From Candidatus Crickella caballi (lineage in GTDB: Bacteria > Bacillota > Clostridia > Peptostreptococcales > Anaerovoracaceae), in contig JAGHUV010000014.1 of NCBI GenBank assembly GCA_018064665.1, positions 81,043 through 145,042 on the forward strand: DNA of 64,000 nt, read 5' to 3'. The first letter of the stretch is position 1; each line of letters opens with the position of its first letter. Positions 49,149-58,779 of the stretch are shown here, one piece after another. The notes beneath the pieces are model-generated. The model had not been told where the DNA came from and did no database searches. It saw only the letters and a list, made by a program, of their open reading frames with translations. Position numbers and translations under genes: made by a program.

Positions 49149-50147
49149 ATGGAATTATTCGAAAGTTATGAAAGAAGAATAGACAGTGTAAATAAAGTTC
49201 TCGCTGAGTACGGTATTGCATCTGTTGAAGAAGCTAAAGCAATCTGCGAGGAGAAGGGCATCAATCCTTATGATATCGTTAAGGGAATTCAGCCTATCGC
49301 TTTTGAGGACGCGGGCTGGGCATACACTGTAGGTGCAGCTATTGCTATCAGGAAGGGTCTCACTGAGGCAGCTGAAATCGCAGGCGCAATCGGTATCGGT
49401 CTGCAGGCATTCTGCATTCCTGGAGCAGTTGCTGATGACAGAAAGGTCGGCATCGGACACGGTAACCTCGGAGCAATGCTTCTTTCCGAGGAGACAAAGT
49501 GCTTCGCTTTCCTTGCAGGTCACGAGAGCTTTGCCGCTGCAGAGGGCGCTATCGGTATCGCTAAGAACGCTAACAAGTCAAGAAAAACTCCGCTCAAGGT
49601 TATCCTGAACGGACTTGGCAAGGATGCAGCTCAGATCATTTCCCGCATCAACGGATTCACATACGTACAGACTGAGTTCGATTATTTCACAGGCGAGCTC
49701 AAGGTAGTCAAGGAAATCGCTTACTCAAAGGGCGAAAGAGCACAGGTTAGATGCTTCGGTTCTGATGATGTTCGTGAGGGCGTTGCTATCATGCATGCTG
49801 AGGGCGTTGACGTATCCATTACAGGAAACTCAACTAACCCTACAAGATTCCAGCATCCTGTTGCAGGAACTTACAAGAAGGAATGCGTACTTGAAGGCAA
49901 GAAGTATTTCTCAGTAGCTTCCGGCGGCGGTACAGGAAGAACTCTGCATCCAGATAACATGGCTGCAGGTCCTGCTTCCTACGGAATGACTGATACTATG
50001 GGAAGAATGCACTCTGACGCACAGTTTGCAGGATCCTCATCAGTACCTGCTCACGTAGAGATGATGGGCTTCATCGGAATGGGTAACAACCCAATGGTTG
50101 GAGCTACAGTTGCAACAGCAGTAGCAGTAGCAAACGCTGTTAAATAA
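49149..50147 (+). CDS. GGGtGRT protein of unknown function
   Basis: This 332-residue conserved soluble protein is named for SGGGTGRT near residue 258, seen here with HPDNMAAGPASYGMTDT after it. The N-terminal helical region contains EAKAICEEKGINPYD, and the middle is glycine-rich (AGAIGIGLQAFCIPGA). Its biochemical role has not been established to my knowledge. The constant neighbour is a NifU-like scaffold, 15 bases upstream here, so cofactor handling is the leading guess. Confidence 0.8.
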   Translation: MELFESYERRIDSVNKVLAEYGIASVEEAKAICEEKGINPYDIVKGIQPIAFEDAGWAYTVGAAIAIRKGLTEAAEIAGAIGIGLQAFCIPGAVADDRKVGIGHGNLGAMLLSEETKCFAFLAGHESFAAAEGAIGIAKNANKSRKTPLKVILNGLGKDAAQIISRINGFTYVQTEFDYFTGELKVVKEIAYSKGERAQVRCFGSDDVREGVAIMHAEGVDVSITGNSTNPTRFQHPVAGTYKKECVLEGKKYFSVASGGGTGRTLHPDNMAAGPASYGMTDTMGRMHSDAQFAGSSSVPAHVEMMGFIGMGNNPMVGATVATAVAVANAVK

Positions 50148-50194
50148 GCTTCGTGTAAGACAATAGCCTACATCAGATCGATAGGCAAATTAAT

Positions 50195-50231
50195 AGCGAC
50201 CATCGCGTATAGCACGCGGTGGTCGCTTTTA
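50195..50231. terminator. Terminator between GGGtGRT gene and the class V aminotransferase gene
   Basis: AGCGACCATCGCG pairs with CGCGGTGGTCGCT (one G-T wobble) over 7 bases, followed by TTTTATC on the + strand. It serves two converging genes. Confidence 0.75.
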
Positions 50232-50233
50232 TC

Positions 50234-51400
50234 TTATTTGTAATCAGCGCTTATTTTGCTCAAGGCTTCGATTGCTGTATCCACATCCTCTTCGCTATTA
50301 AAGTTTCCGAAGGAGAATCTGATCGTTCCTGTCGGATAGGTGCCGAAGGTCATGTGAGCATGAGGTGCGCAGTGGAGTCCGACTCTTGTCTGAATTCCGT
50401 ATTCACAGTCAAGCTCGAAGGCTGCTGTTGCACAATCCTTCTTAAGAGTCTGAACCGATACAACTCCGGTTCTTCCTTCGATGCCCGGAAGCCCGACAAT
50501 TCTTATAAGACCTTCCTCGGCAAGAGGGTAGATGCCTTCCAGGAATCTCTTAGTAAGGCTCATTTCATGCTCGTAAATATTATCGAGTCCCTTGTTCTTG
50601 ATCCAAAGCAGACCCTCGTGAAGTCCGATGATTCCGGGAATATTCATTGTGCCGGCTTCAAATCTGTCTGGCATGAAATCAGGGATCTCTTCGCTGTGGC
50701 TTATGGAGCCTGTTCCTCCTGAGATGATAGGGTCGATGAGCGATATCATATCTTCCTTAAGAATAAATCCGCCGATACCCTGTGGTCCGAGCAGACCCTT
50801 GTGTCCTGTAAAGCAAAGGACGTCAATGTTCATTGCTTCCATATCGATTGGGAGTGCTCCGGCGGTCTGTGCACTGTCCACTATGAACCTGATTCCATGC
50901 GCGTTGCATATTCTGCCGAGCTCTGCGATCGGATTGATGGTTCCGAACACGTTGCTTGCACTTGCAACGACGATCGCTTTGGTATTCGGCTTGATCATGC
51001 CTTCAACAGCATCAAGCTGCATAACTCCGTTCTCGTCGGCAGGGATACGGTCAAATTCGAGTCCTTTCTTCTGAAGCTGTACGAGAGGGCGCATCACTGC
51101 GTTATGTTCGATGGATGATGTCAGCACGTGATCTCCTCTTTGCAGGAAGCCCTTGAGAACAATGTTAAGGCTCTCGGTAATATTCTTGGTAAATACTACA
51201 TTCTTGCAATCCTCGGCTTTGAACATCTCGCGAAGCATGTCTCTTGTCTCAAATACGATTCCCTCGACATCGTATGCCGACTGATATCCGCCGCGGTTGA
51301 TATTGCATCCGCAATTGGTCATATATTCATAAACTGCATCGGCGACTTCCTTAGGCTTTGGGAAAGAAGTGGCGCCGTTATCAAGATAGATATTATTCAT
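50234..51400 (-). CDS. Class V aminotransferase, cysteine desulfurase family (EF2568-like)
   Basis: This 388-residue PLP enzyme begins directly with IYLDNGATSFPKP, short at the N-terminus as in the EF2568-type clade related to NifS and selenocysteine lyase. VDSAQTAGALPID near 190, the Schiff-base Lys in FTGHKGLLGPQG near 218 and GLHCAPHAH near 350 with a candidate catalytic Cys are present. The family has been linked with selenium-dependent hydroxylase genomes. It may deliver sulfur or selenium to the Mo enzymes or to the neighbouring scaffold. A GAAGGAG site precedes the ATG. Confidence 0.85.
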   Translation of the reverse strand: MNNIYLDNGATSFPKPKEVADAVYEYMTNCGCNINRGGYQSAYDVEGIVFETRDMLREMFKAEDCKNVVFTKNITESLNIVLKGFLQRGDHVLTSSIEHNAVMRPLVQLQKKGLEFDRIPADENGVMQLDAVEGMIKPNTKAIVVASASNVFGTINPIAELGRICNAHGIRFIVDSAQTAGALPIDMEAMNIDVLCFTGHKGLLGPQGIGGFILKEDMISLIDPIISGGTGSISHSEEIPDFMPDRFEAGTMNIPGIIGLHEGLLWIKNKGLDNIYEHEMSLTKRFLEGIYPLAEEGLIRIVGLPGIEGRTGVVSVQTLKKDCATAAFELDCEYGIQTRVGLHCAPHAHMTFGTYPTGTIRFSFGNFNSEEDVDTAIEALSKISADYK

Positions 51401-51473
51401 GTAACTCCTTCAATATTCTAATAATGTTGTTTTATTATAATACAATATCCGACAAAGTATAAGTATCAAAAAT

Positions 51474-51513
51474 TGCTATACTCCAAATGTCGAACGATTG
51501 GCGAATAACGAAC
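51474..51513 (+). promoter_or_regulatory. purR promoter (extended -10) with PurBox-like CGAAC repeats
   Basis: TGCTATACT (51474-51482) is an extended -10. Just downstream CGAAC occurs at 51491-51495 and again at 51509-51513, 18 bases apart, each in an A/T-rich setting resembling the Bacillus PurBox core. Autoregulation by PurR is inferred from position. Confidence 0.5.
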
Positions 51514-51597
51514 ACTAATGCTATGGATTTCGACCCGATTCTGTTGACCATAGGGCAAAAATACCATAGAATTAAACAGGAAAGACGGGGATTTAAA

Positions 51598-52404
51598 ATG
51601 AAGAAAAATAAGAGAATCGGAGCAATAGTTGACGAGCTGGTTAACAACCCTAACAGACTGTATGACTCCAAACACTTCTGTGATAAATATGACATTGCCA
51701 AGTCTTCTCTCAGCGAAGATATCAAGATGATCAATGAGATTTTAGAAGAAAGAGGCAGCGGTCATATCGAAAGTACTCCTGGAGTAGGAGGAGGAATCAG
51801 ATATATTCCGGGCATATCTAAGGAAAGCGTCGTCCAACTTCAGGAGGAACTGATTGAGAAGCTTGAGGATCCGTCAAGAATTCTCGGCGGAGGCTTCATC
51901 TATACATCGGACATCATGTTTGACGGCTACTATGTTCGTAACATGGCAAGATTCATTGCGCAGAAATTCAACAAGCTTGGTGCTGACTATGTTGTAACTG
52001 TAGAGACTAAGGGGATTCCTCTTGCGGCACAGGTTGCATCTCTTCTTGACATACCGATGGTCGTTATCAGAAGAGAAGCCAAGTACTCAGAGGGCTCGAC
52101 TGTCAGCATTAACTACTTCTCGGGTTCCTATGACAGGATTCAGAAGATGTCTATTGCCAAGAGGGCAGTAGAACCCGGCACCAAGGCGGTCATTGTTGAT
52201 GACTTCATGAGGGGTGGCGGAAGCATTAAGGGAATTGAGGAAATTCTTGCGGAGTTTAATATAGAGACAATCGGCTCTGCAGTAGCAATGGCTTCAAGAG
52301 AGCCGGCCAAGAAGAAGATAAGCGATTATATCTCAATACTGTATCTCGACAGCATTGACGAAGAAGGAAAGACCATCAAAATTAGTCCTAATGAAGACCT
52401 CTAA
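51598..52404 (+). CDS. purR: Bacillus-type purine repressor PurR
   Basis: This 268-residue regulator has an N-terminal winged helix (about 1-75, RIGAIVDELVNNPNRLY and a recognition helix AKSSLSEDIKMI) and a phosphoribosyltransferase-like domain. That domain carries the PRPP-binding AVIVDDFMRGGGSI near 200. It senses PRPP and controls purine synthesis genes. I use ATG 51598 after GGGGAT rather than the ORF-track start, which reads through the operator. It is followed by core genes, not by purine catabolic genes. Confidence 0.9.
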   Translation: MKKNKRIGAIVDELVNNPNRLYDSKHFCDKYDIAKSSLSEDIKMINEILEERGSGHIESTPGVGGGIRYIPGISKESVVQLQEELIEKLEDPSRILGGGFIYTSDIMFDGYYVRNMARFIAQKFNKLGADYVVTVETKGIPLAAQVASLLDIPMVVIRREAKYSEGSTVSINYFSGSYDRIQKMSIAKRAVEPGTKAVIVDDFMRGGGSIKGIEEILAEFNIETIGSAVAMASREPAKKKISDYISILYLDSIDEEGKTIKISPNEDL

Positions 52405-52407
52405 ACC

Positions 52408-52436
52408 TTGAAATATAGAGCGTTGGGACTTATAAT
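52408..52436 (+). promoter_or_regulatory. Promoter of murC
   Basis: TTGAAA (52408-52413) and TATAAT (52431-52436) with a 17-base spacer, just after purR. Confidence 0.65.
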
Positions 52437-52464
52437 AAACGAAGAAGAATGAATGGAGATTTGT

Positions 52465-53838
52465 ATGGTAGATTTCTCACAATATAAGAAAGTTCATTGC
52501 CTCGGAATCGGCGGTATCGGCCTTAGTGCCGTTGCAGAGATTCTCGCTGACAATGGGCATACGGTAAGCGGAACAGACCTTAACCCTTCAGATATCACAG
52601 CTAATCTGGAACGCAAGGGAATGAAGATTTTCTATAGTCATGAGCCAGAGAATGTTGAAGGTGTTGACGCTATTGTCTATTCGGCAGCCGTATCAGATGA
52701 AAACCCTGAGGTGGTACGAGCTAAGGAACTTGGTATCCCTCTTTTTTCACGTGCACAGGTGCTGGGAATGCTTATGGACAAGTACCAGAACAGCATTGCA
52801 ATCTGCGGAACTCATGGCAAGACAACAGTAACTTCCATGACATCTCTGGTGCTCAGGAATGCGAATTACAAGCCAACTATTCTCGTAGGCGGTAATCTTG
52901 AGCAGATCAACGGAAACGTAGAGATCGGCAGCAATGAGTACTTCGTTACTGAGGCTTGTGAATACATGGACAGCTTTCTCCAGCTCAGACCGAGCATAGG
53001 AGTTATTCTGAATATTGACTCAGACCACCTTGATTATTTCAAGGATATGGATCATATAGTGCAGTCCTTCCGCAGATTTGTTGAACAGATTCCTGAGGGC
53101 GGCATCGTAATCGCATACGGAGACAATCCTTTCGTTAAGAACATTCTTAAGGATCACTCCAACAAGATTACATACGGATACAGTGAGAGCAACGATTTCT
53201 ATGCTGAGAACATTGAGTTCGACGAGAACGGCAATCCGAGCTATGATATCTGCCGCAAAGGCAGAGCAATCTGCAGGATTTCACTTTCAGTACCGGGAGA
53301 GCACAACGTACTCAACTCAATGGCGGCCTTCGTAACGGCTGCTTTCCTCGGAGTTGACTTTGGCATAATCGCACAGACACTCAAGGAATTCAGGGGCACT
53401 CACAGACGTTTTGACTTAACGGGTGTTACTGACAAGGGCGTCAAGGTTATCGATGATTACGCACATCATCCGACTGAGATCAAGGCTACTTTGTCGGCAG
53501 CAAGGAATGTCAGACACAACAAGCTCTGGCTGGTATTCCAGCCACACACATATACAAGGACCAAAGCGCTCTTCGATGAGTTCGTGGACGCTTTTGACGA
53601 TGTAGACGTTCTGATTCTTACAGACATCTATGCTGCAAGAGAGAAGGATGTTTACGACATGTCCACATACAAGCTGTACAACGCAATGAAGGCTAAGTAT
53701 CCTGACAGGAGGATAATCTATGTCAAGGACTTCGAGGACATTGCAAACTACATTACCAAGTTCGCTGAGAAGGACGACATCGCAATGACGATGGGCGCAG
53801 GCGACGTTTACAAAGTGGGTAAACTGCTCCTCAAATAG
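52465..53838 (+). CDS. murC: UDP-N-acetylmuramate-L-alanine ligase
   Basis: This 457-residue cytoplasmic peptidoglycan enzyme adds L-alanine to UDP-MurNAc. Seen are the N-terminal LGIGGIGLSAVAEIL, the ATP loop ICGTHGKTTVTSM near 110, NIDSDHLDYF near 190 and DDYAHHPTEIKATL near 335. The ATG at 52465, preceded by GGAG at proper spacing, is favoured over the ATG at 52453 that overlaps that GGAG. Length and motifs are normal. Confidence 0.95.
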   Translation: MVDFSQYKKVHCLGIGGIGLSAVAEILADNGHTVSGTDLNPSDITANLERKGMKIFYSHEPENVEGVDAIVYSAAVSDENPEVVRAKELGIPLFSRAQVLGMLMDKYQNSIAICGTHGKTTVTSMTSLVLRNANYKPTILVGGNLEQINGNVEIGSNEYFVTEACEYMDSFLQLRPSIGVILNIDSDHLDYFKDMDHIVQSFRRFVEQIPEGGIVIAYGDNPFVKNILKDHSNKITYGYSESNDFYAENIEFDENGNPSYDICRKGRAICRISLSVPGEHNVLNSMAAFVTAAFLGVDFGIIAQTLKEFRGTHRRFDLTGVTDKGVKVIDDYAHHPTEIKATLSAARNVRHNKLWLVFQPHTYTRTKALFDEFVDAFDDVDVLILTDIYAAREKDVYDMSTYKLYNAMKAKYPDRRIIYVKDFEDIANYITKFAEKDDIAMTMGAGDVYKVGKLLLK

Positions 53839-53880
53839 CAGTTAAAAAATAAAAATTTAAGGAACACGCAGGAGGCAAAA

Positions 53881-54831
53881 ATGGTAGGCGAAGCATTTTC
53901 TAACATGAAGCTTTTCACATGTAATTCTCATCCGGAGCTGGCTGAGGAGATAGCAAAGGATCTTGGTATAAGTCTGGGAAAAGCAACAGTAACCAAATTC
54001 AGTGACGGCGAGATTAGCGTAAGCATCTGGGAGTCGGTACGTGGTAAGGACGTATTTGTAGTTCAGTCAACCAATGACCCGGTTAATGACAATCTTATGG
54101 AGCTCCTTATTATGACAGACGCTCTCAAGAGAGCATCAGCTAAGAGCGTAACAGCAGTTATGCCTTACTATGGTTATGCAAGACAGGATAGAAAAGCAAA
54201 GGCCAGAGATCCGATCACATCAAAGCTGGTAGCTAACATGATCGTTGCAGCAGGCATCGACAGAGTTATTACTATGGATCTTCACGCACCACAGGAGCAG
54301 GGCTACTTTGATATTCCTGTAGACCACATGCTCGGACAGAAGATACTCACAGAGTACTTCCAGAATAAGGCACTCGAGGATGTAGTTGTTGTTTCACCTG
54401 ACCACGGTTCAGTAACAAGAGCAAGAAACATGGCAAAGCCTCTTAATGTTCCTATCGCAATTATAGATAAGAGAAGACCTGAGCCTAACAAGAGCGAGAT
54501 CATGAACATCATCGGAGATATCAAGGATAAAAACTGCATCATCCTCGACGATATGATCGATACAGCAGGAACTATCTGCAACGCAGCTAAGGCTCTTAAG
54601 GATCTTGGTGCTAAGAACGTTTATGCTGCAGCAACACACGCTGTACTTTCCGGACCTGCTATCGAGAGAATCGAAGCAAGCCCAATCAAGGAAATGGTTC
54701 TGCTTAACACAATAAAGCTTCCTGCAGAGAAGCAGCTCGACAAGATGACAATCCTGTCAGTCGGACACATCTTTGCAGAGACAATCAGCAGAATTTACAA
54801 GAACGAACCTGTATCTGTAATGTTTGTATAG
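53881..54831 (+). CDS. prs: Ribose-phosphate pyrophosphokinase
   Basis: This 316-residue enzyme makes PRPP from ribose 5-phosphate and [13 protein letters not shown] near 40, [12 protein letters not shown] near 95, a metal site [12 protein letters not shown] near 130 and the PRPP loop [13 protein letters not shown] near 220 are all present. A strong GGAGG precedes the ATG. PRPP is the effector sensed by PurR two genes upstream. Confidence 0.95.
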   Translation: MVGEAFSNMKLFTCNSHPELAEEIAKDLGISLGKATVTKFSDGEISVSIWESVRGKDVFVVQSTNDPVNDNLMELLIMTDALKRASAKSVTAVMPYYGYARQDRKAKARDPITSKLVANMIVAAGIDRVITMDLHAPQEQGYFDIPVDHMLGQKILTEYFQNKALEDVVVVSPDHGSVTRARNMAKPLNVPIAIIDKRRPEPNKSEIMNIIGDIKDKNCIILDDMIDTAGTICNAAKALKDLGAKNVYAAATHAVLSGPAIERIEASPIKEMVLLNTIKLPAEKQLDKMTILSVGHIFAETISRIYKNEPVSVMFV

Positions 54832-54840
54832 AGTAGCGTA

Positions 54841-55464
54841 ATGTATGTAATTATAGGGCTGGGCAATCCCGGCAAGGAGTATGAGAATACAAGACACAAT
54901 ATGGGCTTCAAAGCCATTGATGCTTTGGCAGACAAGGCGGGCATCGAGGTCAGGAAATCCAGATTTCATTCGCTCCTTGGACAAGGGCGAATAGCAGGTG
55001 AGAAGGTTTTACTTGTTAAGCCGCAGACCTATATGAACAGAAGCGGTATAGCAGCTCGTGAATGTGCGATGTACTACGACGTTCCAAGAGAGAATGTCAT
55101 AGTAATATATGACGATATCGACCTGCCTGTTACTGCAATAAGAATACGCAAATCCGGAGGTCCGGGAACTCACAATGGAATGAAATCCGTTGTTCAGGAG
55201 CTCGGCATCACTGACTTTCCAAGAATCAGGATAGGTGTCGGTGCAGCCAAGGAGAATGAGGACCTTGTAAACAGGGTTATCGGTAAGGTGCCTAAGGACG
55301 AGCAGGCTTTGCTCAGGGAATCTGCCGAGAAGACTGCGGATGCAATTATTGATATCATTGCTGCCGGTATCGACAATGCAATGAATAAGCACAACTATAC
55401 ACCACCTAAGAAGAAGAAAGAGGTTGCAGAGACAGCAACGGAATCGGAGTCGGATGGTAAGTAA
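54841..55464 (+). CDS. pth: Peptidyl-tRNA hydrolase
   Basis: This 207-residue enzyme releases peptides from stalled peptidyl-tRNA. The start MYVIIGLGNPGKEYENTRHNMG contains the catalytic His region, and KPQTYMNRSG, YDDIDLP and GGPGTHNGMKSV follow. A charged tail after about residue 185 is longer than usual. The order prs-pth-mfd is common in Bacillota. It overlaps mfd by 11 bases. Confidence 0.95.
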   Translation: MYVIIGLGNPGKEYENTRHNMGFKAIDALADKAGIEVRKSRFHSLLGQGRIAGEKVLLVKPQTYMNRSGIAARECAMYYDVPRENVIVIYDDIDLPVTAIRIRKSGGPGTHNGMKSVVQELGITDFPRIRIGVGAAKENEDLVNRVIGKVPKDEQALLRESAEKTADAIIDIIAAGIDNAMNKHNYTPPKKKKEVAETATESESDGK

Positions 55465-58400
55465 TTACACAGGCATCAGCGGTAGCAGGATAGCACTTCT
55501 TGCTGCCGCTGAACTTAAGAATAAGGGAAAGGCTGTTATAGTGGTCTCTACAAGTCGTGTTGCTGAACGACTTGCGGATGACCTCGCTTTTTTTGTGCCC
55601 GGTGCAGAGATTATCGTACTGCCTGAAGACGAGAAAAGCCTTGTTGTATATGAGGCAAGAAACAGAGAAAACCAGATCTGCAGATTAAGAGGTATCAGTG
55701 CACTTGTTAAGAAGTTAAGCAAAGATGACGGTGGCATATATAAGAAGCCTGTCGCAATTGTTGCACCTGCAAGTGCCGCTCTGAGACCTACTATCAGCAG
55801 AGACAGATATATATTGAATACCACAGACATTACTGTGGGAATGAGAATTGAGCCTGATGAGCTTAAGCGCAGGCTTGTTGCCGGCGGCTATCAGCATAGC
55901 ATTGTTACTGAGGGTGCCGGTGAATTTTCAGGAAGGGGAGGAATACTGGATGTATTCTCTCCAAGCTTTGCCAATCCAATCAGAATAGAATTCTTCGATG
56001 ATGAAATCGACTCGATAAGATTCTATAATTCAGAAACTCAGCGCTCCATCGAGAATATTCAGTCCGTTACCATCGGACCGGCGGCAGAGTATATCCCGAC
56101 AGCTGATGAGCTTGCTTTGGCAATCGAGAGCATAGATGACGGCATGCTCAAGGAGGTCTTTGAGCAGAAGTCGGATGTGCAGATATATGCTGACTATCTC
56201 GAGCTGTTCGATGTTGAGACTCACTTCCTGTGGGATATGATGGACGAGGGCATACGTATCGTATGCGATCCTGCAAGAGTAATGGAGTCGATTCCTGAGT
56301 ATCAGAGCAAGGAGGACTTTGCGAAGATATATGAGGGCGATTGCTCAATCTACACGCCTTTCCCTGAGAAGGTGCAGGGCCTGAACAGGCTTGACAGAAT
56401 ATATAATGTCAAGAGCAGACAGGTTGCGGCCTTCAACGGTCAGATAGACCTCTTTGCAAGAGAAATGGCGTCGATGCTCAAGTCCGGATTTCATATCACT
56501 ATCGTATGTTCGTCTCAGGACAGAATCGACAGTATCAAAGAATATCTGGAAATCGCGGATGTCATCGGAAATATTTCATACAGAATCGGTTCTCTCAGCG
56601 GGGGACTTGTATTTGACGATGAGAAAATCTGCTACATTACAGAGGAAGACATTTTCCCTCGCATGCGCAAGAAGCCTGCAAGACGCAGGAAGCCGTCGTC
56701 GGAGGAAATCAGCTTCTCGGATCTCCATAATGGAGATTATGTTGTACATGAAATTCACGGTATCGGTAGATTCGAAGGCATCAAGCCTATGACTGCCGAT
56801 GGCGTTACAAGAGACTACCTTGTAATAAGATACGCAGGTTCTGATGTTCTGTATATACCTACAGAGCAGCTGGACATTATTCAGAAATATATAGGAAGCG
56901 GCGGAAGTGCGCCTAATCTGTCCAGGCTTTCGGGAGGAAGCTGGCGCAGGACAAGAGAGCGTGCCAGAAAGGCTGTTATGGAGATCGCTGAGGATCTCGT
57001 AAAGCTGTATGCCGAAAGAGAATCCTGTGGCGGCTATGCGTTCCCTGAAGATGGTGCATGGCAAAGCGAATTCGAAGCAGACTTCCCATATACCGAGACT
57101 TATGATCAGCTTCGTGCAATCGAAGAGATCAAAGAAGATATGCAGCAGCCGATTCCTATGGACAGGCTCCTGTGCGGAGACGTAGGATACGGTAAGACTG
57201 AAGTTGCTGCAAGAGCTATTTTCAAATGCATTGCTGATGGCAAGCAGGCGGCTATTCTTGCGCCGACAACACTTCTTGTCAACCAGCATTATCACAGCCT
57301 GAAGGAGAGATTTGCCAACTTCCCGTTTGAGATCGATGAGCTGTCAAGATTCAGAACTCCGGCGGAGCAGGCTGATGTAATCAGAGGACTTGCCGACGGA
57401 AGCATCGACCTTGTTATAGGAACTCACAGACTGCTGTCGAACGATATCACCTTCAAGGATTTCGGGCTTCTCGTCATTGACGAAGAGCAACGCTTTGGTG
57501 TTCAGCACAAGGAGAAAATAAAGAAGCTTCGCAGCAATGTCGACGTACTGACCTTGTCGGCAACGCCGATTCCAAGAACGCTGAACATGTCGCTTACCGG
57601 AGTCAAGAATATAAGCACTATTGCTGAACCGCCGAGCGACAGGTATCCTGTGCAGACATTTGTAACTCCTTATGATGAGAAGCTCCTTAAGAGTGTCATT
57701 GAGAAGGAAATGGCAAGAGGCGGACAGGTCTTTGTTGTAAAAAACAGAATAACAGGAATAAACACGATTGCCGCTACGATAGAACGTCTTGTTCCGGAGG
57801 CCAGAGTGGCTACGGGACACGGACGGATGAGCGAGGAGGCTCTTGAGAATACCATGCTTGATTTCGTGGAGGGCAATACCGATGTACTTGTTGCTACTAC
57901 GATAATCGAAAACGGAATAGATATACCGAATGCCAATACCATAGTTATTATGAATGCGGACAAGCTCGGACTTGCTCAGCTGTATCAGCTGAGAGGAAGA
58001 GTAGGAAGATCGTCACGCATCGCTTATGCTTATCTGATGTATCAGCCTCAGAAGGTTCTGACTGAGCTTGCTGCCCAGAGACTTACGGCTATCAGAGAGT
58101 TCACGGAGTTCGGCTCCGGCTTCAAAATCGCAATGAGAGACCTTGAGATGAGAGGTGCAGGCAATATCCTCGGAGAAGCGCAAAGCGGACACATTGAGGG
58201 TATAGGCTACGAGCTTTACTGCAAGGAAATCGATGCGGCCGTAAGAAGACTCAGAGGTGAGCAGGTACCGGAGACAAGAGCTGAGATCACGATCGATATC
58301 AAGACACAGGCATCGATTCCTGCAAGCTATATCACTGATGAATCATTGAGGCTCCAGGCATACAAGAAAATCGCATGCATCAACTCTCAGGATGATGCCG

Positions 58401-58750
58401 ATGAACTCTATGATGAATTTGTTGACAGATACGGAGATGTGCCGGACGAAACCCTCAATCTCATCAGAGTGGCAGAGATAAGATCGCATGCTGAAGCAGT
58501 AGGAGTCGAGCTGATCGCACAGCGAGGAGACAGGATCAACCTGAAGTTTGCTGAGACGAATAATGTCGACGCATACATGCTGATTCTGGCCAAAGAGGAG
58601 GTAGGTGACACTCTCACAATAATGAGCGGAGTAAGACCTAGCCTTAGCCTGTACACCGGCAGGATACTGCCTATGACCAAGCTGGTTGCTCTTATGAGGG
58701 CTCTCAGAAACGCCCACGAATCTTCACAAGAAATACAAAATCAAGTATAA
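55454..58750 (+). CDS. mfd: Transcription-repair coupling factor
   Basis: This protein of about 1098 residues removes RNA polymerase stalled at damage and recruits UvrA. It has a UvrB-like N-terminal module (1-330), a polymerase-interaction domain starting near 420 (NGDYVVHEIHGIGRFEG) and a RecG-like translocase with Walker A LCGDVGYGKTEVA near 572. VIDEEQRFGVQHKEK near 674, LSATPIPRTLNM, QLRGRVGRSSRIAYAY near 848 and a C-terminal TRCF domain follow. I place the start at ATG 55454 with CGGAG upstream. The N-terminus is slightly shorter than in B. subtilis. Confidence 0.94.
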   Translation: MVSNYTGISGSRIALLAAAELKNKGKAVIVVSTSRVAERLADDLAFFVPGAEIIVLPEDEKSLVVYEARNRENQICRLRGISALVKKLSKDDGGIYKKPVAIVAPASAALRPTISRDRYILNTTDITVGMRIEPDELKRRLVAGGYQHSIVTEGAGEFSGRGGILDVFSPSFANPIRIEFFDDEIDSIRFYNSETQRSIENIQSVTIGPAAEYIPTADELALAIESIDDGMLKEVFEQKSDVQIYADYLELFDVETHFLWDMMDEGIRIVCDPARVMESIPEYQSKEDFAKIYEGDCSIYTPFPEKVQGLNRLDRIYNVKSRQVAAFNGQIDLFAREMASMLKSGFHITIVCSSQDRIDSIKEYLEIADVIGNISYRIGSLSGGLVFDDEKICYITEEDIFPRMRKKPARRRKPSSEEISFSDLHNGDYVVHEIHGIGRFEGIKPMTADGVTRDYLVIRYAGSDVLYIPTEQLDIIQKYIGSGGSAPNLSRLSGGSWRRTRERARKAVMEIAEDLVKLYAERESCGGYAFPEDGAWQSEFEADFPYTETYDQLRAIEEIKEDMQQPIPMDRLLCGDVGYGKTEVAARAIFKCIADGKQAAILAPTTLLVNQHYHSLKERFANFPFEIDELSRFRTPAEQADVIRGLADGSIDLVIGTHRLLSNDITFKDFGLLVIDEEQRFGVQHKEKIKKLRSNVDVLTLSATPIPRTLNMSLTGVKNISTIAEPPSDRYPVQTFVTPYDEKLLKSVIEKEMARGGQVFVVKNRITGINTIAATIERLVPEARVATGHGRMSEEALENTMLDFVEGNTDVLVATTIIENGIDIPNANTIVIMNADKLGLAQLYQLRGRVGRSSRIAYAYLMYQPQKVLTELAAQRLTAIREFTEFGSGFKIAMRDLEMRGAGNILGEAQSGHIEGIGYELYCKEIDAAVRRLRGEQVPETRAEITIDIKTQASIPASYITDESLRLQAYKKIACINSQDDADELYDEFVDRYGDVPDETLNLIRVAEIRSHAEAVGVELIAQRGDRINLKFAETNNVDAYMLILAKEEVGDTLTIMSGVRPSLSLYTGRILPMTKLVALMRALRNAHESSQEIQNQV

Positions 58751-58779
58751 TAATAACTTGGTTAGTAAAGGAGAAGACT

